DNA of 64,000 nucleotides from Paucibacter sp. KCTC 42545 (GCF_001477625.1 NZ_CP013692.1:2480001-2544000); one strand, 5' to 3'; positions 1 to 8,553 are shown, counted from the first letter of the stretch. Numbers and translations: made by a program. Notes: generated by a model not told the origin, from the sequence alone.

Positions 1-206
1 CGATGATGGCGCAGCTGGGCGAATTCAGGCCCATGACCACGGTGCAGTTGCAGACCAGTTTTTTGCGCCCGGTCAGCGCGGATCACTGCATCGTCACGGC
101 GCGCGTCTTGCGCAGTGGTAAAAGCCTGGCTTTTGGCAGCATCGATATTGCCAACCCGGACGGCCGCCTGGCCGCCCAATCCACCACCACCTACGCCCTG
201 CTTTGA
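1..206 (+). CDS. PaaI-type hotdog-fold thioesterase, C-terminal part
   Basis: This is the last part of a gene that begins before the window; the reading frame is open from base 1 and stops with TGA at 204-206. The 67 visible residues look like the C-terminal half of a hotdog thioesterase of the PaaI/YdiI kind: a central TTVQLQTSFLRPV strand, where the substrate-channel strand of the family lies, followed by the repeated beta strands that end in a TTTYALL tail. Members hydrolyse acyl-CoA or aryl-CoA thioesters in the cytosol. The catalytic Asp/Glu helix would lie upstream and cannot be checked. The next gene starts 9 bases later on the same strand, so the two are probably co-transcribed. Substrate unknown. 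Confidence 0.7.
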   Translation, partial: MMAQLGEFRPMTTVQLQTSFLRPVSADHCIVTARVLRSGKSLAFGSIDIANPDGRLAAQSTTTYALL

Positions 207-215
207 TTACGCCCC

Positions 216-770
216 ATGCCGCTGGACTACCGCACCGCTTTTGACCACGCGCCCATCGGCCTGGTTCTCTCCGCAAAACGCCTGATCAAAGACTGCAACC
301 GCCAGCTGCTGGCCATGTTCGGCGCCGAACGCGAGCAGCTGATTGGCCAGAGTTTCGAGGTGCTCTACCCCAGCCTGATGGAGTTCCAGCGCACCGGGGA
401 GCGCATCGTTGCCAGCCTGGATGCGCAGGGCTTCTACGCCGACGACCGGGTGATGAAACGCGTGGCCGGCCCACAAGCGGGCCAGCTCTTCTGGTGCCAT
501 GTTTCGGGTCGGGCCATCAACCCGGCCGACCCACATGCTGAAGGCATCTGGAGCTTTGAAGATTTGTCGGCCCACCGCCAAATCAAGGCCGAGCTGACGG
601 CGCGCGAGCGCGAAATTGCCGCCCTGCTGATCGAAGGGCTGACCAGCAAATCCATCGGCAAGAAGCTGGAAATCAGCCCGCGCACGGTGGATGTCTACCG
701 CGCCCGCTTGATGAAGAAGTACGGCGCCGCCTCGACGCCGGAGTTGATTCACAAGCTGGTGGTGAAGTAA
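216..770 (+). CDS. PAS domain-LuxR-type HTH transcriptional regulator
   Basis: This 184-residue protein has an N-terminal PAS fold (about residues 5-115; the stretch FDHAPIGLVL followed by CNRQLLAMFG is typical) and a C-terminal LuxR/FixJ helix-turn-helix (about 122-180). The HTH carries the TAREREIAALLIEGLTSKSI core and the recognition helix SPRTVDVYRARLMKKY. There is no receiver domain, so it is probably a one-component sensor-regulator in which the PAS domain binds a small ligand or cofactor. No Cys or other cofactor ligand in the PAS part tells which. It sits 9 bases after the thioesterase gene, which hints that it may regulate acyl-CoA or aromatic acid metabolism; that link is inference. 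Confidence 0.85.
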   Translation: MPLDYRTAFDHAPIGLVLSAKRLIKDCNRQLLAMFGAEREQLIGQSFEVLYPSLMEFQRTGERIVASLDAQGFYADDRVMKRVAGPQAGQLFWCHVSGRAINPADPHAEGIWSFEDLSAHRQIKAELTAREREIAALLIEGLTSKSIGKKLEISPRTVDVYRARLMKKYGAASTPELIHKLVVK

Positions 771-886
771 GCCGCCGCGTCACCCTAGCGCCCCCAAAGG
801 CCACACACACCTCGCACCAAGCCGCGAGGCCAGCAAGTCAGGCACCCCGAACCAAGCGGCAGGAGCTGAGCAAAGTCAGCGCAACC

Positions 887-1759
887 ATGACGACAAACCG
901 AACCACCACCCTACTCCCGCTAGGCTTTGTGCTGCTGTGGTCCACCGGCTTCATCGGTGCGCGCTTAGGCCTGCCGCATGCGCCGCCGCTGACCTTTCTT
1001 CTGCTGCGCTACCTGGCGGTTGTCCTGCTGATGACCCTGCTCGCGCTGGCCACCGGCGCGCCCTGGCCGCGCACGGGCCGCCAATGGCTGCACCTGGGCA
1101 TTGCCGGACTGCTGATTCACGGGGTCTACCTCGGTGGCGTTTTCATCGCCATCTCGCGCGGCTTGCCGGCGGGTGTCACCAGCCTGGTGGTGGGCTTGCA
1201 GCCCTTGCTGACGGCCGTAACCGCCGGCCTGCTGCTCAAAGAGCGGGTTAGCCGCAACCAATGGCTGGGCCTGATGCTGGGCTTTGTGGGCGTGGCCATG
1301 GTGGTGGCGGGCAAGATCGGCACCGGCTTTGGCCTGCCGGCATTGCTGGCCGCGCTGGCGGCGCTGCTGGGCATCACGCTCGGGTTGATTTATCAGAAGT
1401 CGTTTTGCGCCAGCTTCGACTGGCGCAGCGGCGCGGTGGCGCAGTTCATTCCCACGGCGCTGCTGACCGGCCTGCTGGCCTGGGCCACGGAAGATATGCG
1501 GGTGGACTGGCAGGGCGAATTCATCTTCGCGCTGGGCTGGTTGACCCTGGTGTTGTCGCTGGGGGCGATCAGCTTGCTGAACTGGCTGGTGCGCCGCGGC
1601 AGCGCCGTCAACACCGCCAGCTGGTTCTATTTGGTGCCGCCCTTCACGGCGGTATTCGCCTGGCTGCTATTTGGCGAAACGCTCAGCGGCCAAGCTTTGC
1701 TGGGCATGGGCTTGGCGGTGCTGGGCGTGTATCTGGCTCGCCCGCCCGCGAAAGCCTGA
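887..1759 (+). CDS. EamA/DMT-family transporter
   Basis: A 290-residue integral membrane protein with about ten hydrophobic segments arranged as two EamA repeats (about residues 8-142 and 150-286). The opening segment with LWSTGFIGARLGL is typical of the drug/metabolite transporter superfamily (RhaT/YdcZ/EamA), and the second repeat ends with the usual FGETLSGQALLGMGLAVLGVY type of helix. Such proteins export amino acids or other metabolites across the inner membrane. The substrate cannot be read from the sequence. The gene stands alone: 116 bases separate it from the LuxR-type regulator upstream, and the slyX gene downstream is convergent. Confidence 0.85.
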   Translation: MTTNRTTTLLPLGFVLLWSTGFIGARLGLPHAPPLTFLLLRYLAVVLLMTLLALATGAPWPRTGRQWLHLGIAGLLIHGVYLGGVFIAISRGLPAGVTSLVVGLQPLLTAVTAGLLLKERVSRNQWLGLMLGFVGVAMVVAGKIGTGFGLPALLAALAALLGITLGLIYQKSFCASFDWRSGAVAQFIPTALLTGLLAWATEDMRVDWQGEFIFALGWLTLVLSLGAISLLNWLVRRGSAVNTASWFYLVPPFTAVFAWLLFGETLSGQALLGMGLAVLGVYLARPPAKA

Positions 1760-1784
1760 CGAATACGCCGACCCATACCCCCGC

Positions 1785-2012
1785 TCAGTAATGCGGGGGC
1801 AGCTCGTCGCGCAGGCTGCGAAAGCCCGGCGCGCCGCCATCGCCGCTGTGATTGCGCTGCTCGCGCAGCTGCAGCAGTTCGCGCGTCAAGGCCTCGATTT
1901 GCTGCTGTTGCCGCACCACGACCTCGTTGAGCTGTTCCAGCAAGTCTTCGGCGTAGCTGGCCTTGATTTCGAGTTCGGTCAGGCGTTTTTCGTTGATGTC
2001 TTGTGCGTCCAT
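1785..2012 (-). CDS. slyX: SlyX family protein
   Basis: A 75-residue coiled-coil protein. The body has heptad character ([20 protein letters not shown], then [20 protein letters not shown]) and the end carries the conserved DELPPHY tail that identifies SlyX. Its length matches the family (about 70-75 residues). The biochemical role of SlyX is unknown; it is a small soluble protein conserved in proteobacteria. The gene is divergent from trhO, with 77 bases between the two start codons, so both promoters must lie in that short gap or overlap the opposite gene. Confidence 0.92.
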   Translation of the reverse strand: MDAQDINEKRLTELEIKASYAEDLLEQLNEVVVRQQQQIEALTRELLQLREQRNHSGDGGAPGFRSLRDELPPHY

Positions 2013-2089
2013 CGCCGTATTGGACGCGATATTTGGGCCGCCGCTCCAAAGCAGAGCGCGGGGGCTTGCCTACAATCCCACCCCTGACC

Positions 2090-2905
2090 ATGGAAAACAA
2101 CAGCGCCTCCCTCCCCGTTCTGAACATCTCGTCCTACAAGTTCGTGGGCCTGCCGGATTGCCACGCCCTGCGTGAGACTTTGCTGGCCCACGCCCAGGCG
2201 CTGGAGCTCAAAGGCACCGTGCTGCTGGCCGAGGAAGGCATCAACCTGTTTCTGGCCGGCCCCGGCGAGAAGGTGCGCGCCTGGGTGGATGCCCTCAAGC
2301 AAGACGAGCGCTTCGCCGACCTGGCGCCCAAGGAAAGCTGGAGCGCGGCCGTGCCCTTCAAAAAGCTGCTGGTCAAGGTCAAGGGCGAGATCATCCGCAT
2401 GAACCACCCCGCCATCCGGCCCGACGCCCTGCCGCGCGCGCCCGCCCTGCCGGCCGCCACCTTGGCGCGCTGGCTGGATCAAGGCCACGACGATGAAGGC
2501 CGGCCGGTGGTGACGCTGGACACCCGCAATGCTTTCGAAGTGGATTACGGCACTTTCGAGAACGCCATCGACTGGCGCATCGACAAATTCAGCGAGTTCC
2601 CCGCCGCCGTGCAAGCGCACCGCGAAGACTTGCTGGGCAAGACCATCGTGAGCTTTTGCACCGGAGGCATCCGCTGCGAGAAGGCGGCCATCTACTTGCA
2701 GCAGCAAGATTTGGACGGCCCGGTCTATCAGCTCGAAGGCGGCATCCTGAAGTATTTCGAAGAGACCGGCGGCCCGCATTACCAGGGCAGCTGTTTTGTC
2801 TTCGACCAACGCGAAGCGCTGGACGCTGGCTTGGCGCCGGCCACCGAAATTGCCCGCCCGGCCTCGGAAGCGCACCGCGCCAAGGCCGCTGACTCGGCCC
2901 ACTGA
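2090..2905 (+). CDS. trhO: tRNA uridine(34) hydroxylase, rhodanese family (TrhO/YceA)
   Basis: This 271-residue protein matches the UPF0176/TrhO family: an N-terminal acylphosphatase-like domain ([11 protein letters not shown], then [16 protein letters not shown]) and a rhodanese domain whose active loop is [11 protein letters not shown] with its catalytic Cys. Known members perform oxygen-dependent 5-hydroxylation of uridine 34 in certain tRNAs. I chose the ATG at 2090 because the family begins shortly before this domain; an in-frame upstream ATG at 2003 would add an unrelated basic stretch. A TACAAT box at 2071-2076 is a possible -10 element only 14 bases before the start, so the leader would be very short. 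The hydrolase gene follows 4 bases after the stop. Confidence 0.92.
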   Translation: MENNSASLPVLNISSYKFVGLPDCHALRETLLAHAQALELKGTVLLAEEGINLFLAGPGEKVRAWVDALKQDERFADLAPKESWSAAVPFKKLLVKVKGEIIRMNHPAIRPDALPRAPALPAATLARWLDQGHDDEGRPVVTLDTRNAFEVDYGTFENAIDWRIDKFSEFPAAVQAHREDLLGKTIVSFCTGGIRCEKAAIYLQQQDLDGPVYQLEGGILKYFEETGGPHYQGSCFVFDQREALDAGLAPATEIARPASEAHRAKAADSAH

Positions 2906-2909
2906 CCCG

Positions 2910-3908
2910 GTGCCGAACCACCCCGACGCTGAACCGCGACAGGCGCCCGCCAACGAAGGCCGTGGCTGGCGCTTGCTGGGCATCGCCTTGATGCTGGCAG
3001 CCCTGGCTTTTGCCGCCACCAAAGCCCCGGACCGTCCGCTGGAAACCCTGGTCCAGCGCTGGGCGCTGCCGCCCTCGGAATTCATCGAGTTGCAAGGCCA
3101 ACTGGTGCATCTGCGCGATGTTGGCCCGCGCAGTGACCCCACGCCCTTGCTCTTGCTGCACGGCACCTCGGACAGCCTGCACACCTGGGCCGGCTGGGTC
3201 GAGCGCCTGCAAAAGCAACTGCCCGAACGGCGCGTGATCACGGTTGATCTGCCAGGCTTCGGCCTGACGGGCCCGTCCGCGCAGGAAGACTATCGCAACG
3301 AGGCCTATTTGGCCTTTTTGCAGCGTCTGCTGAAAAAACTCGGCGTCAACGAGGTGGTGCTGGCCGGCAATTCGCTGGGCGGTGAGCTGGCCTGGCAATA
3401 TGCCCTGGATCACCCCACGCAAGTGCGCGCGCTGATTCTGGTGGATGCCGCCGGCTACGCCATGGCGCCGCTGGACGTGCCCCTGGGCTTTGCCCTGGCG
3501 CGCACGCCGGTGCTGAATCGCCTAGGTGATGTGGTGTTGCCACGCGCCCTGGTGGCGCGCAGCGTGCGTGCCGTTTACGGTGATCCCAACCGCGCCAATC
3601 CTGAGGTGATCGACCGCTTTTTCGAACTGACCCTGCGCAGCGGCAACCGCGAAGCCTTGCGGCAGCGGCTGAGCCAGATGACGCCCGGCAGCCGCAGCGC
3701 GGAGATCAAGGGCTTGCGCATGCCCACGCTGATTCTCTGGGGCGAGCAAGACCGGCTCATTCCGCCGCGATTCGCCCAGGACTTTGTGCAAGACATTCCT
3801 GGCGCCCGCCTCGCCCTGCTGCCCGGCTTGGGCCACACGCCCCAGCAAGAAGACCCGCAAGCCAGCTTGGCACCCGTACTTTCCTTCCTGACTACGCTCA
3901 AACCCTAA
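2910..3908 (+). CDS. Alpha/beta-fold hydrolase with N-terminal membrane anchor
   Basis: A 332-residue alpha/beta hydrolase. Visible active-site elements are the HGTSDS oxyanion strand, the nucleophile elbow GNSLGG, the acid in WGEQDRLIPP and the His in GLGHTPQQED. Near the N-terminus a hydrophobic segment (about residues 16-35, WRLLGIALMLAALAFAA) looks like an uncleaved signal anchor, so the enzyme probably faces the periplasm. The start is placed at GTG 2910, 4 bases after the trhO stop; an ATG at 2796 would overlap trhO by over 100 bases and add a low-complexity stretch. Substrate unknown; esterases, epoxide hydrolases and C-C hydrolases share these motifs. Confidence 0.82.
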   Translation: MPNHPDAEPRQAPANEGRGWRLLGIALMLAALAFAATKAPDRPLETLVQRWALPPSEFIELQGQLVHLRDVGPRSDPTPLLLLHGTSDSLHTWAGWVERLQKQLPERRVITVDLPGFGLTGPSAQEDYRNEAYLAFLQRLLKKLGVNEVVLAGNSLGGELAWQYALDHPTQVRALILVDAAGYAMAPLDVPLGFALARTPVLNRLGDVVLPRALVARSVRAVYGDPNRANPEVIDRFFELTLRSGNREALRQRLSQMTPGSRSAEIKGLRMPTLILWGEQDRLIPPRFAQDFVQDIPGARLALLPGLGHTPQQEDPQASLAPVLSFLTTLKP

Positions 3909-3929
3909 GGGAAATCGCGCGTCACCGTT

Positions 3930-3941
3930 GCAAGATCTTGC
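3930..3941. promoter_or_regulatory. 12-bp perfect palindrome upstream of the amino-acid ABC operon
   Basis: The sequence GCAAGATCTTGC is a perfect palindrome that ends 59 bases before the ATG of the substrate-binding protein gene. It lies where a promoter-proximal operator would be expected. No regulator gene lies next to the operon, so the binding protein is unknown. Confidence 0.35.
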
Positions 3942-4000
3942 CCTGACTTGCGTAGATACTTGTGTTCCCCATGTTCCTCATGTTCCCAAAAGGAAATCCC

Positions 4001-4798
4001 ATGCAAAGCCGTACCTTGATCGCCCTTACCGCAATCGCCGCGCTGGCCTGCAGCGCTTTCAGCGTCCAGGCCCAAGCGCCGGACTGGAAGAAAATCCGCA
4101 TCGGTGTCGAAGGCGCTTACCCGCCCTTCTCCGAAGTGGGCGCCGACGGCAAGCTCAAAGGCTTCGAGATCGAATTGGTGCAGGCCTATTGCGCCGAGAT
4201 GAAGGCCGAGTGCACCCTGGTGCAGCAAGACTTCGACGGCCTGATCCCGGCCCTGCAAGCGCGCAAGGTTGACGCCATCTTCGCCTCGGTGTCCATCACC
4301 GACGAGCGCAAGAAGGCCATCGCCTTCTCCAACCCCTACTACAACACGCCCGGCCGCTTCGTTGCCAAGGCCGGTGCCAAGTTCGACCTCAGCCCCGCCG
4401 GCCTGAAGGGCAAGAAGATTGGTGTGCAAAGCGCCACCATCCACGAGGCCTATGCCGCCGCCATCTTCAAGCAAAGCGAAATCGTGCGCTACCAAACCCA
4501 GGACCAGGTGTTTCTGGACCTGAAGTCCGGCCGCATTGACATGACCCTGGCCGACACCCCGGCCGCCGACTTTGGTTTCCTGAAGAAGCCCGAAGGCAAG
4601 GGTTTCGCCTTCATCGGACCTGACTACGACGATGTGAAGTACTTCGGCGTTGGCTCCGGCGTCGGCATGCGCAAGGCTGATGAAGCCACGCTGGCCAAGA
4701 AGTTCAACGCGGCCATCGCTGCCGCGCAAGCCAATGGCACTTTCAAGAAGTTGAACGACAAGTACTTCGACTACGACATCTCCATCAAGAAGAAGTAA
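4001..4798 (+). CDS. Polar amino-acid ABC transporter, periplasmic binding protein
   Basis: A 265-residue SBP_bac_3 protein with a signal peptide (cleavage likely after QAQA, about residue 26). The first strand, IRIGVEGAYPPFSEV followed by LKGFEIELVQAYC, and the RIDMTLADTPAADFGFL segment are typical of the HisJ/ArgT/AotJ group that binds lysine, arginine, ornithine or histidine. The ATG at 4001 follows AAAAGGAAA (3988-3996), a reasonable ribosome binding site. An earlier in-frame ATG at 3962 would give a Phe/Met/Pro-rich start without a sensible signal peptide. It is the first gene of a five-gene operon reaching 8097. The exact ligand is not decidable from sequence alone. Confidence 0.9.
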   Translation: MQSRTLIALTAIAALACSAFSVQAQAPDWKKIRIGVEGAYPPFSEVGADGKLKGFEIELVQAYCAEMKAECTLVQQDFDGLIPALQARKVDAIFASVSITDERKKAIAFSNPYYNTPGRFVAKAGAKFDLSPAGLKGKKIGVQSATIHEAYAAAIFKQSEIVRYQTQDQVFLDLKSGRIDMTLADTPAADFGFLKKPEGKGFAFIGPDYDDVKYFGVGSGVGMRKADEATLAKKFNAAIAAAQANGTFKKLNDKYFDYDISIKKK

Positions 4799-4810
4799 TT
4801 CCGTTTAAAC

Positions 4811-5500
4811 ATGCTGCATGGCTTTTTACCCAGCCTGCTTGAGGGCGCTGGGGTCACGCTGAGCGTGGCCCTGGCCTCTTTGGCGATGGCAATGATTCTG
4901 GGGCTGCTGGGCGCCCTGGCCAAACTGTCGAAGTGGCGGCTGGCGCGCGGCGTCGCCCAGCTCTACACGACGCTGATCCGCGGCGTGCCGGACCTGGTGC
5001 TGATGCTGCTGATCTTCTACGGCGGCCAAGTCGCGGTGAACAGCATCGCCATGGCCATGGGGCATGAGGATTACATCGACATCAATCCCTATGTGGCCGG
5101 TGTGCTGACCATCGGCTTCATCTTCGGCGCCTACCTGACCGAAGCCTTCCGCGGCGCCTTCTTGGCCGTGCCGCCCGGGCAGCGCGAGGCTGGCCTGGCC
5201 TTTGGCCTGAGCAACTGGCAGATCGCCCGGCGCATCACCTTCCCGCAGATGTTCCGCCATGCCTTGCCGGGCTTGTCGAACAACTGGCTGGTGCTGATCA
5301 AAAGCACGGCCATCGTCTCGGTGATCGGCCTGCATGACTTGATGACGCGCGGCCAGCAAGCGGCCGGCGCCACCCGCGAGCCTTTCGTCTTCTACTTGGC
5401 AGTCGCGCTGATCTATCTGGCCTTCACCAGCTTGTCGGAACTGCTGTTCAACTGGCTGCAAAAGCGCTTTTCCACTGGCGTGCGCCGAGGTGTGCTGTGA
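4811..5500 (+). CDS. Polar amino-acid ABC transporter permease (HisQ/AotQ type)
   Basis: A 229-residue inner-membrane permease of the HisQM family with about five transmembrane segments and the conserved cytoplasmic EAA loop (GQREAGLAFGLSNWQIARR, then FPQMFRHALPG), which contacts the ATPase. It begins 12 bases after the binding-protein gene and ends in a GTGA overlap with the second permease, so the two are translationally coupled. It should form a heterodimer with the next gene product. Confidence 0.92.
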   Translation: MLHGFLPSLLEGAGVTLSVALASLAMAMILGLLGALAKLSKWRLARGVAQLYTTLIRGVPDLVLMLLIFYGGQVAVNSIAMAMGHEDYIDINPYVAGVLTIGFIFGAYLTEAFRGAFLAVPPGQREAGLAFGLSNWQIARRITFPQMFRHALPGLSNNWLVLIKSTAIVSVIGLHDLMTRGQQAAGATREPFVFYLAVALIYLAFTSLSELLFNWLQKRFSTGVRRGVL

Positions 5501-6186
5501 TTGCCTTCGACACCATCATCGACAACCTGCCGCTCTACCTCAGCGGCGCCTGGGCCACGCTGCAGCTGCTGCTGATCAGCCTGGGCCTGGGCCTGCTGTT
5601 GGCCGTTCCGCTGGCCGTGCTACGCAGCCTGCAGGGCAGCTGGATCTCGCGCCTGATCTGGGTCTACACCTATGTGTTCCGCGGCACCCCAATGCTGGTA
5701 CAGCTCTTCCTGATTTACTACGGCCTGGCCCAGTTCGAGGCGGTGCGCGAGAGCGTGTTTTGGCCCTATCTGAGCTCGGCCTGGTTCTGCGCCTGCCTGA
5801 GCTTTGTGCTCAACACCGCCGCCTACACCACCGAGATCATTGCCGGCAGCATCCGCGCATTGCCCGCGGGCGAGATCGAAGCGGCCAAGTCCATCGGCAT
5901 GAGCCGCTGGGTGATGTTCCGCCGCATCGTGCTGCCCTCGGCCCTGCGCCGCGCCCTGCCGGCCTATAGCAATGAGGCCATCTTCATGCTGCACGGCACG
6001 GCGCTGGCCAGCATCGTGACGATTCTTGACCTCACCGGTGCGGCACGGCGCGTCAACGCCACCCACTACATCCCCTTCGAAGCTTTCATCACCGCGGCTT
6101 GCTTCTACTTCCTGCTGACCCTGGTCCTGGTGGCGCTGTTCCACAAGGCCGAGGCCAAATGGCTCAAGCCCCTGATGCCCCGTTGA
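5497..6186 (+). CDS. Polar amino-acid ABC transporter permease (HisM/AotM type)
   Basis: A 229-residue permease, partner of the preceding gene, starting at GTG 5497 inside its stop codon. The EAA loop is GEIEAAKSIGMSRWVMFRR followed by LPSALRRALP. The segment YVFRGTPMLVQLFLIYYGLAQ is typical of HisM-type subunits. Translational coupling through the 4-base overlap fits equal amounts of the two membrane subunits. Confidence 0.92.
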   Translation: MIAFDTIIDNLPLYLSGAWATLQLLLISLGLGLLLAVPLAVLRSLQGSWISRLIWVYTYVFRGTPMLVQLFLIYYGLAQFEAVRESVFWPYLSSAWFCACLSFVLNTAAYTTEIIAGSIRALPAGEIEAAKSIGMSRWVMFRRIVLPSALRRALPAYSNEAIFMLHGTALASIVTILDLTGAARRVNATHYIPFEAFITAACFYFLLTLVLVALFHKAEAKWLKPLMPR

Positions 6187-6194
6187 AAACGAAA

Positions 6195-7310
6195 ATGGCC
6201 ATCCAAACCCATCGCCTGATATCCCCCGCCCCCGGCACGCAACGCGAGCTGATCTCGCTGCACTACGGTCAAACAGGCGGGCAAAAAGCCTATATCCAGG
6301 CCTCGCTGCATGCCGACGAATTGCCCGGCATGCTGGTGGCTTACCACCTGCGCAAAAAGCTCGACGCCCTGCAGGCCGCTGGCCGCATCAGCGGCGAAGT
6401 GATTCTGGTGCCCATGGCCAACCCCATCGGCTTGTCCCAGCATCTGCTGTACATGCATATGGGCCGCTTCGAGACCCAGACGGGCGAGAACTTCAACCGC
6501 CACTACCCCGAGCAAACCGAAGCGGTGGCGGCAGCTGTCGAAGCCGAGTTGAACGGTGACGCCGCGCATAACGTCAAAGTGATACGGCGTGAGCTAAAAA
6601 AAGCCGTGGACGCCTCGCCGGCCCACACCGAGTTGCAGTCACAGCGCCGCATCTTGATGAGCTTGAGCTGCGATGCCGACATCGTGCTCGATCTGCATTG
6701 CGACGCTCAGGCCGTCATGCACCTCTACACCGAAACGCCTTGCTGGCCCGAGTGCGATGCGCTGGCGCGCTTCCTCCGCTCACGCGTCACCCTGCTGGCC
6801 CAGGATTCAGGCGACAACCCCTTTGACGAAGCCTGCTCGCAAATCTGGTGGAAGCTCAAAGCCAAGTTCGGCGAGCGCTTTGCCATTCCGCAAGCCTGCT
6901 TGTCGGTCACGGTTGAACTGCGCGGCGCCGTCGATGTGACGCACACGCTGGCCGAGCAAGATGCCCAGAACATCATCGACTTCCTGGCCCATCGCGGCCT
7001 GATCAGTGGTGACAGCCCGGCTCTTCCCGAAGCCGTGGGCGACGCCCGCCCCCTGGCCGGCAGCATGCCCATCAAGGCCACGACGACCGGCGTGCTGAGC
7101 TTTTTGCGTGAGGTCGGTGAAACGGTGCAGGCCGGCGATGTGCTGGCCCATGTGATCTGCCCCATTTCGGCCACCGTGACCGAGCTGAAGAGCCCGGTGG
7201 ACGGCCTCTTCTTCGCCCGCGACTTCCTGCGTTTTGCCACGGCCGGCATGAACGTGGCCAAGGTGGCCGGCAAAGAAGCCACGCGCACCGGCAAGCTGCT
7301 GAGTGCTTGA
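6195..7310 (+). CDS. Succinylglutamate desuccinylase/aspartoacylase family protein (AotO-like)
   Basis: A 371-residue zinc hydrolase-like protein of the AstE/AspA (M14-related) family. The metal-binding H-x-x-E is seen as SLHADELPG (His39, Glu42), and a later VLDLHCDAQ supplies the likely third His. The C-terminal part (about 290-371) has a small beta domain with GVLSFLREVGETVQAGDVLA, resembling a biotinyl/barrel-hybrid fold, common in this subfamily. It lies inside the ABC operon, 8 bases after the second permease and 19 bases before the ATPase. The same position is occupied by aotO in the Pseudomonas aotJQMOP arginine/ornithine operon, as I recall it. A role in deacylating an imported N-acyl amino acid is plausible but unproven. 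Confidence 0.8.
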   Translation: MAIQTHRLISPAPGTQRELISLHYGQTGGQKAYIQASLHADELPGMLVAYHLRKKLDALQAAGRISGEVILVPMANPIGLSQHLLYMHMGRFETQTGENFNRHYPEQTEAVAAAVEAELNGDAAHNVKVIRRELKKAVDASPAHTELQSQRRILMSLSCDADIVLDLHCDAQAVMHLYTETPCWPECDALARFLRSRVTLLAQDSGDNPFDEACSQIWWKLKAKFGERFAIPQACLSVTVELRGAVDVTHTLAEQDAQNIIDFLAHRGLISGDSPALPEAVGDARPLAGSMPIKATTTGVLSFLREVGETVQAGDVLAHVICPISATVTELKSPVDGLFFARDFLRFATAGMNVAKVAGKEATRTGKLLSA

Positions 7311-7329
7311 AAGAACGAGAAGCAAAACC

Positions 7330-8097
7330 ATGACTGCCAGTTTGATTGTTGAGGACCTGCACAAGCGCTACGGTGAGCGCGAGGTGCTCAAGGGCGTTTC
7401 CCTGTCGGCCAAAAAAGGCGATGTGATCACCTTGATCGGCTCCAGCGGCTCGGGCAAGAGCACCTTCTTGCGCTGCCTGAATTTGCTGGAGCAACCCTTT
7501 GAGGGCAAGCTCTCGCTCAATGGCGAAGTACTCAAGCTCGCGCGCGACCGCGACGGCAGCCTCAAAGCCACCGATGCCAAGCAATTGCAGCACTGGCGCT
7601 CGCGCCTGGCCATGGTGTTCCAGAACTTCAACCTCTGGGGTCACCGCACGGTGCTGGAGAACGTGATTGAGGCCCCCATCTACGTGCTGGGCCAGCCGCG
7701 CGCCGAGGCGATTGCCAAGGCCGAGGCCTTGCTGGCGCGGGTGGGCGTGTCGCATCGCAAAGATGTCTACCCCGCGCAGCTCTCCGGTGGCGAGCAGCAA
7801 CGCGTGGCCATTGCCCGCGCCCTGGCCGTGGACCCCGAGGTGATGCTGTTTGATGAGCCCACCTCGGCACTGGACCCCGAATTGGTGGGCGAGGTGCTCA
7901 AGGTCATGCGTGACCTGGCCGCGGAAGGCCGCACCATGATTGTGGTCACCCACGAAATGGGCTTTGCCCGTGAAGTCTCCAACTACACCTTGTTCCTGCA
8001 CCAGGGCCGGGTCGAAGAAGAAGGCAATCCGCGCGAAGTCTTGCTCAAGCCGAAAAGTCAGCGTTTGCAGCAGTTTTTGAGCGGTGGTTTGAAGTAA
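7330..8097 (+). CDS. Polar amino-acid ABC transporter ATP-binding protein (HisP/AotP type)
   Basis: A 255-residue ABC ATPase with all motifs intact: Walker A GSSGSGKST (residues 37-45), Q-loop in VFQNFNLWGH, signature LSGGEQQR (151-158), Walker B VMLFDEPTSALD (171-182) and the switch His in VVTHEMGF. FNLWGH and the overall spacing are typical of HisP/ArtP-type proteins. The ATG at 7330 is chosen over 7303 because the family starts just before the first beta strand. It closes the operon; a hairpin follows directly after the stop. Confidence 0.93.
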   Translation: MTASLIVEDLHKRYGEREVLKGVSLSAKKGDVITLIGSSGSGKSTFLRCLNLLEQPFEGKLSLNGEVLKLARDRDGSLKATDAKQLQHWRSRLAMVFQNFNLWGHRTVLENVIEAPIYVLGQPRAEAIAKAEALLARVGVSHRKDVYPAQLSGGEQQRVAIARALAVDPEVMLFDEPTSALDPELVGEVLKVMRDLAAEGRTMIVVTHEMGFAREVSNYTLFLHQGRVEEEGNPREVLLKPKSQRLQQFLSGGLK

Positions 8098-8100
8098 ATC

Positions 8101-8121
8101 CCTAGGCTGTGGCCTAGGTTT
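8101..8121 (+). terminator. Hairpin after the ABC operon, possible weak terminator
   Basis: CCTAGGC (8101-8107) and GCCTAGG (8112-8118) form a 7-bp stem with a TGTG loop, followed by only three T. It starts 3 bases after the operon's stop codon. The short T tract makes intrinsic termination uncertain. Confidence 0.5.
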
Positions 8122-8250
8122 ACCCGTGCTGACGGGGCCCTGTGTTCGCGGACAAAATCCACGAACAATCAGCAAGGTCCCAGTCAGAGTCTGTCAGCCC
8201 CACTTGCCGAAATCCAAGGGCGCAGACTGCATTCATCGAGGGTAATGAAT

Positions 8251-8493
8251 ATGAACATTCTCAAGCACCGGGCTATCGGCCTGAGCCTGCTGGCCGTTTT
8301 CACGGCCGCGATGTCGGCTTGCAGCAGCACCGCTGTCGCCGTGAACAGCGACAGCAATCTTGACGACAAGTCCTATGTCACCGGCTCGCGCCTGCCGCGC
8401 AAGGGCGCGCAGCCCGTCACGCCGGCTGACCAGGAATTTGCGCGTGAAGCACTGCGCCAACAAAAGCTGGAGCAGCTCGGATCGGTCAAGTAA
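8251..8493 (+). CDS. Small putative lipoprotein
   Basis: An 80-residue protein with a lipoprotein signal: hydrophobic stretch LSLLAVFTAAMSAC ending in a lipobox with the Cys at about residue 24, followed by SSTAVAV. The rest is short and charged and ends with REALRQQKLEQLGSVK. The ATG at 8251 is preferred over 8245 because GAGGG at 8238-8242 is 8 bases away from it but only 2 from the other. No known domain is visible. It is a stand-alone gene with its own strong terminator. Small lipoproteins of this kind are frequent in Burkholderiales, with unknown function. Confidence 0.75.
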   Translation: MNILKHRAIGLSLLAVFTAAMSACSSTAVAVNSDSNLDDKSYVTGSRLPRKGAQPVTPADQEFAREALRQQKLEQLGSVK

Positions 8494-8521
8494 AGCTGAA
8501 GCCCCTGCCAACTCACCACCA

Positions 8522-8553
8522 CTGCCCGCCTGTTCAACCAGGCGGGCAGTTTT
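8522..8553 (+). terminator. Strong intrinsic terminator
   Basis: An 11-bp perfect stem, CTGCCCGCCTG (8522-8532) and CAGGCGGGCAG (8539-8549), with a TTCAAC loop and four T at 8550-8553. It ends the small lipoprotein transcript and abuts the stop codon of the convergent DUF599 gene. Confidence 0.9.

Noticed and set aside
8144..8166. Imperfect dyad GTTCGCGG-N7-CCACGAAC before the small lipoprotein gene
   Set aside because: One mismatch in eight and no supporting promoter boxes; too weak to call.
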